From an uncultured Ideonella sp. (GTDB lineage: Bacteria > Pseudomonadota > Gammaproteobacteria > Burkholderiales > Burkholderiaceae): 27,499 nucleotides of DNA. The stretch covers positions 1 through 27,499 of the forward strand of contig CAMLGG010000042.1 of the NCBI GenBank assembly GCA_946479475.1, written 5' to 3'. Positions 6,876 through 14,313 of the stretch are shown here, one piece after another; position 1 is the first letter of the stretch; the number at the start of each line of letters is the position of its first letter. Position numbers and translations under genes: made by a program. The notes under the pieces are model-generated. The model saw only the letters and a list, made by a program, of their open reading frames with translations. It was not told the origin of the DNA and made no database searches.

Positions 6876-7736
6876 TCACTGCCAGGCGCCCGAGGCCGCC
6901 GATGCGGCACCGCCCGGATGGGCGAGCTGCTCCAGGCGCCTGGCCACCGGCCTGATCGAAAGCTCGGGACGCGCCTGGTTGAAGAAGATGCTGACCAGCA
7001 TCACCAGCATCAGCATCGCCGTGGCGCCCTTGATGGGCTGGCCCAGGCTGTTGGGCTCGAGCTTCTCGGCGGCCTTGCCGAGCAGGCCGATGCCGAGGTC
7101 GATGAGCATCAGCGTCACGATCACCGGGCCGGCGATCTTCAGCGTCGCCTCGGCATAGCTCTGGATCTGATCCGGCAGGAAGCGCTCGAGCAGCGTGGGC
7201 CAGCTCGGCAGCGTGCCCTTGAGCGGCCACCACTCGTAGGAGTCGAGCAGCAGGCCGACGAAGACCATCATGCCGCCCAGCATGTAGAAGGCCACGATGG
7301 ACAGCTGCGAAAGCAGGTTGCCCACCGGCGTGCTCTGCTGGCCGCTCAAGGGGTTCTGCTGCTGGACGTTGTTGTAGCCGGCCTGGTTGTCGATGAGCAT
7401 GCCCACGCCCTCGGCCATCCAGAAGACCGAGCTCACGGCGAAGCCGATCAGCATGCCGATCAGCCCCTCCTTGGCGGTCAGGGTGACGATCTCGATCACG
7501 CTGAAGTGGGTCAGCAGGTCGGGCGGCTGGCCCCAGGCCACGAAGATGCCGAAGCCCAGCGCCACCGCGTTGCGCGTCTGGCCATGCAGGATCTGGTCGT
7601 TCGTCGCCGGCAGCACGAGCATCGCCGCGTAGATGCGCACCGTGCACAGCGCGAGGATGCCCAGCAGGCCCTTGAGGTCGGCCCCGAACTCGAAGATCGC
7701 CAGGCCGTTCTTGACGACGTCGTCGCTGACGATCAT
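6876..7736 (-). CDS. sctT: T3SS export apparatus protein SctT (HrcT)
   Basis: This 286-residue inner-membrane protein matches SctT/HrcT/YscT (FliR-like) in length and in its pattern of about six hydrophobic segments. Family-like stretches include RIYAAMLVLPATND near the N-terminus, the QxGYNNVQQQNPLSG loop around residues 118-132 and a polar C-terminal tail. SctT joins SctR and SctS in the helical export gate through which substrates cross the inner membrane. The start codon overlaps the stop of sctO as ATGA, so the two are translationally coupled. The stop lies 3 bases from the PIP box of the harpin operon. The C-terminal AS-rich tail is unremarkable. Confidence 0.92.
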   Translation of the reverse strand: MIVSDDVVKNGLAIFEFGADLKGLLGILALCTVRIYAAMLVLPATNDQILHGQTRNAVALGFGIFVAWGQPPDLLTHFSVIEIVTLTAKEGLIGMLIGFAVSSVFWMAEGVGMLIDNQAGYNNVQQQNPLSGQQSTPVGNLLSQLSIVAFYMLGGMMVFVGLLLDSYEWWPLKGTLPSWPTLLERFLPDQIQSYAEATLKIAGPVIVTLMLIDLGIGLLGKAAEKLEPNSLGQPIKGATAMLMLVMLVSIFFNQARPELSIRPVARRLEQLAHPGGAASAASGAWQ

Positions 7737-8278
7737 CGCGCGCCCTCCCGGACGGTCCGGCCAACCCGGGCCGCGACCCGCGCCTTCTCGCGCACCTGGG
7801 CCAGCATGCGGGCCACGGCGGTCTCCTCGGCCTCCTCGTCCTGTGCGTCTTCCGACGCGCGCTCGGCCTCGGCGATGGCGGCGTCCAGTCGCGCCTGCAC
7901 CGCCTCGACCTGCTGCCTGGCCTTGCGCAGGGCGGCGTCGCGCTTCGCCACCTCGGCCTCGGCAGCCTGGACCTGCGACAGCGCCGCCTGCGTCTGCTTG
8001 ACTGCACCGGCCGTCGCCTGCTCGGCCTCCTTGACCAGCATCTGGTAGGTCACCACCTCCTCGGCCCGAAAGCCCTCGGCGCGTGAGGTGGTGGCCTGCA
8101 GCCGCCGGCGCACGGCCTGCTCGGCGGCCCGGGTCGACTCCTCGTGCGACACCGCCGCCTGGTGGCCGGCCCGCTGCTGCTGCAGTTGATGGCGGGCCTG
8201 CTGCAGGGCGGACTCGTGCTGCTCGACGCGGCGCTTCTTCAGCCGAACGAGGTTGCGCAGGCCCTTGATGCTGCTCAT
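7733..8278 (-). CDS. sctO: T3SS stalk protein SctO (HrpB7/YscO-like)
   Basis: The 181 residues are almost wholly charged Ala/Gln/Glu/Arg heptads, a long coiled coil, starting with a basic MSSIKGLRNLVRLKKRR. SctO proteins are the FliJ-like stalk that links the ATPase SctN to the export gate SctV; sequence is poorly conserved, so the call rests on size, coiled coil and position directly before sctT, as hrpB7-hrcT in Xanthomonas. There is no clear Shine-Dalgarno sequence before the ATG, and the leader from the PIP promoter would be only about 24 bases. Unlike Xanthomonas, no hrpB1-hrcN block precedes it; the gene is first in its operon. Confidence 0.82.
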   Translation of the reverse strand: MSSIKGLRNLVRLKKRRVEQHESALQQARHQLQQQRAGHQAAVSHEESTRAAEQAVRRRLQATTSRAEGFRAEEVVTYQMLVKEAEQATAGAVKQTQAALSQVQAAEAEVAKRDAALRKARQQVEAVQARLDAAIAEAERASEDAQDEEAEETAVARMLAQVREKARVAARVGRTVREGAR

Positions 8279-8308
8279 GCCGGGAGGTGGGAAACGTTCA
8301 CCGGCTGC

Positions 8309-8370
8309 AGCCTAGGGACGGCGCCGCGCATGGCCCCCCGGGCGGACGAAGGCCCGCATGGCGATGCGAA
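8309..8370 (-). promoter_or_regulatory. PIP box and -10 for sctO-sctT
   Basis: Minus strand TTCGC (8370-8366), 15 bases, TTCGT (8350-8346), then 31 bases and TAGGCT (8314-8309) as -10. One base departs from the consensus in the second half-site, a change tolerated in known PIP boxes. It lies back to back with the sctU-side box, 14 bases apart. Confidence 0.85.
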
Positions 8371-8384
8371 GCGCGAACGGCCGG

Positions 8385-8446
8385 TTCGCATGCGCGCCCT
8401 CGGCTTCGCCTGCGCCGCCATCGCCGCGGCAGGCGGCTTCTAGATT
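8385..8446 (+). promoter_or_regulatory. PIP box and -10 for the sctU operon
   Basis: Plus strand TTCGC (8385-8389), exactly 15 bases, TTCGC (8405-8409), then 31 bases and TAGATT (8441-8446), a YANNNT -10. Predicted start of transcription is near 8453, giving a leader of about 47 bases before sctU. This is the canonical HrpX/HrpB-dependent arrangement. Confidence 0.92.
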
Positions 8447-8499
8447 CGCGGCACCGCATGTCAGACCGACGCGCGGCGCGAATCTCAACCGGGGCGCCC

Positions 8500-9552
8500 A
8501 TGTCCGAGAAGACCGAAGAGCCAACCCACAAGAAGCTGCAGGACGCCAAGCGCAAGGGCCAGAGCCCGAAGAGCCAGGACGCGGTGGCCACGGGCATCCT
8601 GGCCGTCTCGCTGCTGGTGCTGATGGGCGCCGGCCCGGGGATGCTGGAGCGGCTCACCTCGGTGATCCAGCACGCGCTCGGCCAGGGCATGCAGGCCGCC
8701 ACCACGCAGGAGATGTTCGCCCTGATGACCGACATGCTGCTGGACGCGCTCATCGCCGCCTTGCCGATGGCCATCGTGTCGATGCTCATCGCGGCCATCG
8801 TGCTGCTGGCGCAGGTCGGCGTGGTGTTCTCGTTCGAGGCGATCTCGCCCAAGTTCGACAAGCTCAACCCGGCCGAGGGGCTGAAGAAGATGTTCAACGC
8901 CCGCTCGCTGATCGAGTTCGCCAAGTCGCTGGTCAAGGCGGTGGCGCTCGGCGCCGTGGTGTGGGTGATCGTGCGCGGCCTGGTGCCGTTGCTGGTGGGG
9001 GCCGCCTATCTCTCGCCCGAGGGCGAGGCCCAGGTGGCCTGGAGCTCGCTCTTGCACCTGCTGGCCGCGGCCGTGCTCGTCTTCGCGGTGATCTCGCCGC
9101 TGGACTACGGCCTGCAGCGCTGGCTGTTCATCCGCGACCAGCGCATGAGCAAGGACGAGGTCAAGCGCGAGCACAAGGATTCGGACGGCGACCCTCACGT
9201 CAAGGGCCAGCAGCGCCAGCTGCGCGAGGAGCTCGCCAACAGCGCCCCGCAGGAGCGCGTGCCCGGCGCGACGGTCGTCGTCACCAACCCCACCCACTAC
9301 GCCGTCGCGCTGCGCTACGACGCCAGCGAGGCCCCCATCCCCATCGTCGTCGCCAAGGGCGTGGACGAACACGCCGCCACCATCCGCGCCATCGCGGCCC
9401 TCCACCGCGTGCCGATGATCGCCAACCCGCCGCTCGCGCGGGCGCTGCACAAGCTGCCGCTGGACCAGCCCATCCCCGACGAGCTGTTCGAGGCCGTCGC
9501 CGTGGTGCTGCGCTGGGTGGCCGACCTCGACCGGCTCGGCGGCAAGCGCTGA
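8500..9552 (+). CDS. sctU: T3SS export apparatus switch protein SctU (HrcU)
   Basis: The 350-residue length is typical of SctU/HrcU (FlhB-like). MSEKTEEPTHKKLQDAKRKGQ is the standard N-terminus, which fixes the start at 8500 rather than at earlier in-frame codons. Four hydrophobic segments span about residues 30-210, followed by a charged cytoplasmic linker and the autocleavage motif NPTH at residues 263-266. Self-cleavage between Asn and Pro switches secretion from early pilus/needle subunits to later substrates. It is the first gene of a plus-strand operon running to hpaB, under the PIP box at 8385-8409. All motif residues are present, so the protein looks functional. Confidence 0.96.
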   Translation: MSEKTEEPTHKKLQDAKRKGQSPKSQDAVATGILAVSLLVLMGAGPGMLERLTSVIQHALGQGMQAATTQEMFALMTDMLLDALIAALPMAIVSMLIAAIVLLAQVGVVFSFEAISPKFDKLNPAEGLKKMFNARSLIEFAKSLVKAVALGAVVWVIVRGLVPLLVGAAYLSPEGEAQVAWSSLLHLLAAAVLVFAVISPLDYGLQRWLFIRDQRMSKDEVKREHKDSDGDPHVKGQQRQLREELANSAPQERVPGATVVVTNPTHYAVALRYDASEAPIPIVVAKGVDEHAATIRAIAALHRVPMIANPPLARALHKLPLDQPIPDELFEAVAVVLRWVADLDRLGGKR

Positions 9553-9585
9553 GCCGCGACCTCACTCCTGGACCCCCACCTCCCC

Positions 9586-10797
9586 ATGGCCAAGCGTCTC
9601 GACTCCAAGCTCATCAACGACCTGTCGATGGCGGGTTTCCTGGTCGGCGTGCTCGCGCTGATGATCCTGCCGCTGCCCACGCTGCTCATCGACACGCTGC
9701 TGGCGATCAACCTCAGCATCAGCGTGCTGCTGCTGATGACGACGCTGTTCATCCCGGATGCGGTGGCGCTGTCGACCTTCCCTTCGCTGCTGCTGTTCAC
9801 CACGCTTTTCCGGCTGTCGCTGAACATCGCCTCCACCAAGGCGATCCTGCTGCACGCCGACGCCGGCCACCTGATCGAGAGCTTCGGCCAGCTGGTGGTG
9901 GGCGGCAACCTGGTGGTGGGCATCGTGGTGTTCCTGGTCATCACGATCGTGCAGTTCATCGTGATCGCCAAGGGCTCCGAGCGGGTGGCCGAGGTCGGCG
10001 CGCGCTTCACGCTGGACGCGATGCCCGGCAAGCAGATGAGCATAGACGCCGACCTGCGCGCCGGCCTGCTCACCGCCGACGAGGCCAAGCGCAAGCGCGC
10101 GCTGCTGAGCATGGAGAGCATGCTGCACGGCGGCATGGACGGCGCGATGAAGTTCGTCAAGGGCGACTCCATCGCCGGCCTGATCATCACCATGGTCAAC
10201 ATCCTGGCCGGCGTCGTCGTGGGCATCATGTACCACGGCATGACGGCCGGCGAGGCCGCCAACCGCTTCGCCGTGCTGTCGATCGGCGATGCGATGGTCT
10301 CGCAGATCCCGGCGCTGTTCATCTGCATGTCCGCCGGCATCCTGACCACGCGGGTGTCGGACGACCACAAGAAGACGCCCACCTCGCTCGGCCAGGACAT
10401 GACCGAGCAGCTGACGCGCAATCCGCGCTCGATGTACCTCGCCGCGGGGCTGACCGCGGGCTTCGCGGCCATCCCGGGCTTCCCGATGATCCCGTTCGCC
10501 CTGCTGGCCGCCGGCCTGGCAGCCGGTGGCTGGCAGCTGGCCAAGAAGCGCGCCAAGGGCGGCAGCAACGCGATCTCCAAGCCCATCGCCGCACTGCTGC
10601 GCGAAGGCGGCAAGGGGGATGCTCCTTCCATCCAGCAGCGGGCGCCGGAGTTCGCCAAGCCGCTGTCGATCCGCCTCTCGTCGGGGCTGGCCGCCGTGAT
10701 CCACGCCGAGCGGCTGGACGATGCCCTGGTGAGCGAACGCGAGGCGCTGCAGGCCCGGGTCGGCCTGCCCTTACCCGGCGCGGCGATGTGGGTCTAA
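9586..10797 (+). CDS. sctV: T3SS export gate SctV (HrcV), N-terminal part ended by in-frame TAA
   Basis: These 403 residues are the membrane half and start of the cytoplasmic domain of SctV/HrcV (FlhA-like). The FHIPEP-type signature lies at about residues 140-160 (RFTLDAMPGKQMSIDADLRAG region), surrounded by roughly eight hydrophobic segments. SctV forms the nonameric export gate that docks chaperone-substrate complexes. The frame stops at TAA 10795-10797 inside subdomain 1 of the cytoplasmic part, just after LPGAAMWV. The missing remainder continues in the same frame from 10798 (next entry); together they would make about 683 residues, the normal family length. So this is either a nonsense-mutated gene, a sequence error, or an unusual split gene. 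The Shine-Dalgarno sequence before its ATG is weak. Confidence 0.9.
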   Translation: MAKRLDSKLINDLSMAGFLVGVLALMILPLPTLLIDTLLAINLSISVLLLMTTLFIPDAVALSTFPSLLLFTTLFRLSLNIASTKAILLHADAGHLIESFGQLVVGGNLVVGIVVFLVITIVQFIVIAKGSERVAEVGARFTLDAMPGKQMSIDADLRAGLLTADEAKRKRALLSMESMLHGGMDGAMKFVKGDSIAGLIITMVNILAGVVVGIMYHGMTAGEAANRFAVLSIGDAMVSQIPALFICMSAGILTTRVSDDHKKTPTSLGQDMTEQLTRNPRSMYLAAGLTAGFAAIPGFPMIPFALLAAGLAAGGWQLAKKRAKGGSNAISKPIAALLREGGKGDAPSIQQRAPEFAKPLSIRLSSGLAAVIHAERLDDALVSEREALQARVGLPLPGAAMWV

Positions 10798-11637
10798 AAG
10801 GAGGTGGAAGGCCTGCGCTTCGAGGTGCTGATCAACGACGTGCCCACGGCCCTGGCCGAGCTGCCCGGCCGGCTGCTGCTGCTGACCGATCCGGAATCGC
10901 CGCTGGCGGCCAAGGCCCAGAAACACGGGCCTGCGCTGGGCCAGGCCGAGTCCCTCTGGCTGGCGCCCGAGGTCGTGCCCGCCGACCAGCGCAAGGGCTG
11001 CCTGGAGCTTGAGCAGGTCGTGGCGCGCGAGGTGATGGTGGTGCTGCAGCGCCATGCCCACCTCTTCATGGGCGTGCAGGAGGTGCAATGGGTCATCGAG
11101 CGGGCCACGCCCGAGTACCCCGGCCTGGTGGCCGAGGTGCAGAAGGTGATGCCGCTGCAGCGCATGGCCGAGGTGCTGCGCCGGCTGCTGGAGGAGCAGG
11201 TGCCCATCCGCAACATCCGCAGCATCTTCGAGAGCCTGATCATGTGGGGCCCGAAGGAGAAGGACCTGCTGCTGCTGACCGAGTACGTGCGCTCGGACCT
11301 GGGCCGCTACCTGGCCCACGAGGCCGCGGGCGGCCAGCGCCAGCTCTCGGCCATCCTGCTGGATCCGGGCATAGAGCAGGCCATCCGCGGCTGCATCAAG
11401 CCGACGCCGGCCGGCAACTACCTCGCCATGTCGCCCGAGGACGCGCGCGACCTCACCGAGCGCATCGCCCGCGTGGCCGGCACCAGCCGCCAGGCCGGCG
11501 TGGCCCTGGTCACCTCGATGGACATCCGGCGCTACGTGAAGAAGATGATCGAGAGCCGGCTGGACTGGCTGCGCGTCTACTCCTTCCAGGAGCTGGGCAA
11601 CCTCGTCGAGCTGCGGCCCATCGGCCGCGTGTCCTGA
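10798..11637 (+). CDS. sctV: T3SS SctV (HrcV), C-terminal cytoplasmic part, same frame after the stop
   Basis: The frame reads on directly behind the TAA: KEVEGLRFEVLINDVP and then 270 more residues that match the SctV cytoplasmic domain, including LxVxxREVMVVLQRHA-type, PLQRMAEVLRRLLEEQVPIRN and SDLGRYLAHE segments in the expected order. Behind the stop lies AAGGAGGTG (10798-10806), a near-ideal Shine-Dalgarno sequence. Possible restart codons are CTG at 10813 (8 bases after AAGGAGG) or GTG at 10825; the GTG at 10804 is inside the Shine-Dalgarno itself. No ATG lies in the first part, which makes restart awkward. The domain itself is intact to its C-terminus at VSELRPIGRVS-like end, followed by hpaP. 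Confidence 0.88.
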   Translation, partial: KEVEGLRFEVLINDVPTALAELPGRLLLLTDPESPLAAKAQKHGPALGQAESLWLAPEVVPADQRKGCLELEQVVAREVMVVLQRHAHLFMGVQEVQWVIERATPEYPGLVAEVQKVMPLQRMAEVLRRLLEEQVPIRNIRSIFESLIMWGPKEKDLLLLTEYVRSDLGRYLAHEAAGGQRQLSAILLDPGIEQAIRGCIKPTPAGNYLAMSPEDARDLTERIARVAGTSRQAGVALVTSMDIRRYVKKMIESRLDWLRVYSFQELGNLVELRPIGRVS

Positions 11638-11650
11638 TCGCGAGGCGACC

Positions 11651-12340
11651 ATGCAGGCCCCGCAAAGAACCCGGGCGCCGGCGCGGCCGGTGACGCCCGC
11701 TGCGCCGGCCGCTCCGGTGGACGCGGCACGGCAGGATCGCTTCCTGCGCCAGTTGGTGCCTCCGGCCTGGGACGAGGTCGACGAACCGGACGACCGCGAG
11801 GCCTCGGACGCCTCGTGGTTCGACGCCCCCGTCGACCCCGTGGACGACGGACGCGGCGACGGCTCCTCGCCGCAGGGCGACGAAGGTCGACACGACGACG
11901 AGCAGCCTTCCGAGTCGCCTGCGCCACCGCCGGCGGATTGCGCTCCCCTGGACCACGCCTCCTGGGCATGGCTTCGAACGGCCGGCCTCGCCTCGCACGA
12001 CGACGCCCACGAGGACGCCGGGCCGCATGCGTCGCGCGTTGGCGCCACCTCTTCGCCCCAGGACGCCGCCTGGCTCGGCGACATCGTCGAGCAGGTCGGC
12101 CAGCTCACGGCCGGCGGCGACGCGCGCTTCCAGCACTGGTCCGTCACCGTGCCGCTGGACCCGCAGAGCCTTCCCGATTGCGAGCTGCGCATCACGCTTT
12201 CGCCTGGATCGATGGTCCTTCGGTTCCGCACCGGCTCGGCCGAATCCGCGCGCCTAGTCTCACGGCATCGCGACACCCTGAGGGCGCGGCTCGAAGCCCT
12301 GCCCTCGTCGCCCTCGGCGATCGACATCGACCTCGAATGA
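11651..12340 (+). CDS. sctP: T3SS substrate-specificity switch protein SctP (HpaP/HrpP)
   Basis: This 229-residue protein has a variable, Pro-, Ala- and Asp-rich first 130 residues and a conserved-looking C-terminal domain, WSVTVPLDPQSLPDCELRI followed by LRFRTGS and a final helix, which fits the T3S4 domain of SctP proteins (YscP, HpaP, HrpP). SctP measures or controls pilus length and helps SctU switch substrates. Position between sctV and sctQ is where Xanthomonas and Ralstonia carry hpaP. GAGGCG lies shortly before the ATG. Its stop overlaps the sctQ start as ATGA, so translation is coupled. Confidence 0.82.
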   Translation: MQAPQRTRAPARPVTPAAPAAPVDAARQDRFLRQLVPPAWDEVDEPDDREASDASWFDAPVDPVDDGRGDGSSPQGDEGRHDDEQPSESPAPPPADCAPLDHASWAWLRTAGLASHDDAHEDAGPHASRVGATSSPQDAAWLGDIVEQVGQLTAGGDARFQHWSVTVPLDPQSLPDCELRITLSPGSMVLRFRTGSAESARLVSRHRDTLRARLEALPSSPSAIDIDLE

Positions 12341-13359
12341 ACTCCACCCCCGTCGCCCCTGTCTCGCTCAGCGGCCGCCTGCCGGCCGTCAGTGCCGCCG
12401 AGGCCCGCCTGGCCCGCACGGTGTTCGATCGCCGGTTCACGCGCTGGATCGAGCAGTTGCTCGCCCAGGCCGCGCCGGCGGCGGCGCCCGCCCGCCTGCG
12501 CGCGACGCAGGGCAGCGCGGGCCTCGCCGTCCAGCTCGCCAGCCGACACGGCGAGATCGAGCTCACCACCGCGCCATCCACCTGGCCGGCCCTGGAGCTG
12601 GCCGCCGGCCTGCCCGATGCGGCCCTGGCCCGCGACGTGGCCGATGCACTGCTGGCCGAGCCCCTGTCGGCGCTCGCGCGGTGCATGCCCGGACTCACGC
12701 TGAAGGCGCTGCGCCCACGAAGCCCGCAGGCCTCGGTCGAGCTTTGCATCGGCGATTGGAACGTGGGCCTGAAGTCGCTCGACGACGGCGCGGCTCGGCA
12801 ACTCGGCGCGCAGATGCGCCGCGCGGTGGCGGCCGACCTGTCGCCCCTGCGCGGCCTGCGCCTGCCGGCCCGGCTGCGCCTGGGCCGGCGCAACTTCGAG
12901 CTCGACGACCTGCGATCGCTCGCCGCCGGCGACGTGCTCGCCTGCACCGCGCGGCGGGCCGACGCCCCGCTGCGCTGCCAACTCTTGATTGGACTGGGAA
13001 TCTTCATGCAAGCCACCGCCGACATCGACCTGGACAGCCCCGACGCCACGCTGACGGAGGCGCCGCAGCTCGAAAGCGAGCCGCACGAGGCGGCGCCCCT
13101 GGAGGCGCCGTCGATAGGCGCCCTGAACGTGCCTGTCTCCTTCGAGATCGACACGGCCCGCGTCTCGCTGGACGAACTCGCCGCCTTCGATGCCGGCTCC
13201 ATCGTCACGCTCGATGCGCCGGTGCAGGACGCGCAGGTGCGGCTGGTGTGCTTCGGCCAGGTCGTCGGCGTCGGCCGGCTGGTGGCCGTGGGCGACTGCC
13301 TGGGCGTGCGCATCGAGCGCATGGGCCTGCCGGACGCCATCGCCGCCGGAGAGGCCTGA
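12337..13359 (+). CDS. sctQ: T3SS cytoplasmic ring protein SctQ (HrcQ)
   Basis: This is a 340-residue protein in the correct operon place. The N-terminal half is Ala/Arg-rich and variable; residues about 260-335 form the SPOA (FliN-like) surface-presentation domain with NVPVSFEIDTARVSLDELAAF and GxVxLDAPVQ-type strands ending GRLVAVGDCLGVRI. SctQ builds the cytoplasmic sorting platform with SctK, SctL and SctN. It is a single full-length gene, unlike the split hrcQA/hrcQB of Pseudomonas syringae. An in-frame ATG at 13006 with GGGA 7 bases upstream could give a separate 117-residue SctQ-C form. The start at 12337 overlaps the hpaP stop. Confidence 0.9.
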   Translation: MNSTPVAPVSLSGRLPAVSAAEARLARTVFDRRFTRWIEQLLAQAAPAAAPARLRATQGSAGLAVQLASRHGEIELTTAPSTWPALELAAGLPDAALARDVADALLAEPLSALARCMPGLTLKALRPRSPQASVELCIGDWNVGLKSLDDGAARQLGAQMRRAVAADLSPLRGLRLPARLRLGRRNFELDDLRSLAAGDVLACTARRADAPLRCQLLIGLGIFMQATADIDLDSPDATLTEAPQLESEPHEAAPLEAPSIGALNVPVSFEIDTARVSLDELAAFDAGSIVTLDAPVQDAQVRLVCFGQVVGVGRLVAVGDCLGVRIERMGLPDAIAAGEA

Positions 13360-13361
13360 CC

Positions 13362-14039
13362 ATGGGCGCGTCGCCGATCGGCATCGACCCGGTATCGCTC
13401 TTCCTCGCCCTGATGGCGCTGGCCATCCTGCCCTTCGTGGCGATGGTGGTCACCTCCTACACCAAGGTCGTCGTCGTGCTGGGCCTGCTGCGCAATGCCC
13501 TGGGCGTCCAGCAGGTGCCGCCCAACATGGTGCTCAACGGCATCGCCATCATCATCTCGGCCTACGTGCTGGCGCCTGTGGCGATGGACGCTGCCGACCG
13601 CATGCAGCGCTCGCCGGGCGCGGCGAACACGATCGAGCAGAGCTCCAACACCCAGCAGCTCATGTCGGCCGTCGGCTCGGCGCGCGAGCCCTTCAGGGCC
13701 TTCCTCGTCAAGCACGCCCAGCCGGCCGAGAAGGCCTTCTTCCTGAAGTCGGCCCGGGCCGTGTGGCCGCCCGAGCGCGCCGCCGCCCTGCAGCCGGACG
13801 ACTTCATCGTGGTCGCGCCGGCCTTCCTGCTCACCGAGCTCACCGAGGCGTTCCGCATCGGCTTCCTGCTTTACCTCGCCTTCATCATCGTCGACCTCGT
13901 GGTGGCCAACGTGCTGCTGGCGATGGGCCTGTCGCAGGTCTCGCCGACCAACGTGGCGATTCCGTTCAAGCTGCTGCTGTTCGTGGTGCTCGACGGCTGG
14001 TCGCAGGTCATGCACGGCCTGGTGCTGACGTACCGCTGA
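13362..14039 (+). CDS. sctR: T3SS export apparatus protein SctR (HrcR)
   Basis: This 225-residue membrane protein carries all hallmarks of SctR/HrcR (FliP-like): TSYTKVVVVLGLLRNALGVQQVPPNMVLNG early on, then a polar loop, and PAFLLTELTEAFRIGFLLYLAF with the terminal MSPTNVAxPFKLLLF-type block. SctR forms, with SctS and SctT, the helical export gate. Four hydrophobic segments are visible. The ATG at 13362 lies 2 bases after the sctQ stop. Nothing is missing. Confidence 0.97.
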   Translation: MGASPIGIDPVSLFLALMALAILPFVAMVVTSYTKVVVVLGLLRNALGVQQVPPNMVLNGIAIIISAYVLAPVAMDAADRMQRSPGAANTIEQSSNTQQLMSAVGSAREPFRAFLVKHAQPAEKAFFLKSARAVWPPERAAALQPDDFIVVAPAFLLTELTEAFRIGFLLYLAFIIVDLVVANVLLAMGLSQVSPTNVAIPFKLLLFVVLDGWSQVMHGLVLTYR

Positions 14040-14049
14040 GGAGCCGGCC

Positions 14050-14313
14050 GTGACACATGAGTCCATCGTCCAGCTCACCTCCGAGGCGCTGATGTTGTGC
14101 CTGCTGCTGTCGCTGCCCGCGGTGGCGGTGGCGGCCATCGTGGGCCTGCTGGTCGCCCTGGTGCAGGCGGTGACCTCGCTGCAGGACCAGGCCATCTCCC
14201 AGGGCGTGAAGCTGATCGCCGTGACGATCGCGGTGGCGGTGAGCGCGCCCTGGATAGGCGGCACCATCGTCCGCTTCTCCGAACGCCTGCTGGGCGCGAT
14301 GTTCGCCGGATGA
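14050..14313 (+). CDS. sctS: T3SS export apparatus protein SctS (HrcS)
   Basis: This is an 87-residue protein with two hydrophobic hairpins joined by a short polar turn, the standard SctS/HrcS (FliQ-like) form. LVQAVTSLQDQAISQGVK in the loop is the family signature. The start is GTG at 14050, with GAGGAG shortly upstream; the ATG at 14057 is out of frame. Its last bases overlap the ATG of the next gene (14310). Acts in the export gate with SctR and SctT. Confidence 0.96.
   Translation: MTHESIVQLTSEALMLCLLLSLPAVAVAAIVGLLVALVQAVTSLQDQAISQGVKLIAVTIAVAVSAPWIGGTIVRFSERLLGAMFAG

Noticed and set aside
10795..10806. Programmed stop readthrough or frameshift at the sctV TAA
   Set aside because: TAA followed by A is not a favourable readthrough setting, and no slippery run lies upstream of the stop. 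Kept only as the least likely of the explanations.
8358..11012. 884-codon open frame on the plus strand across sctU and sctV
   Set aside because: It is a second frame of two clear T3SS genes, with the Arg/Gly/Ala-rich makeup of a GC-rich shadow and no domain.
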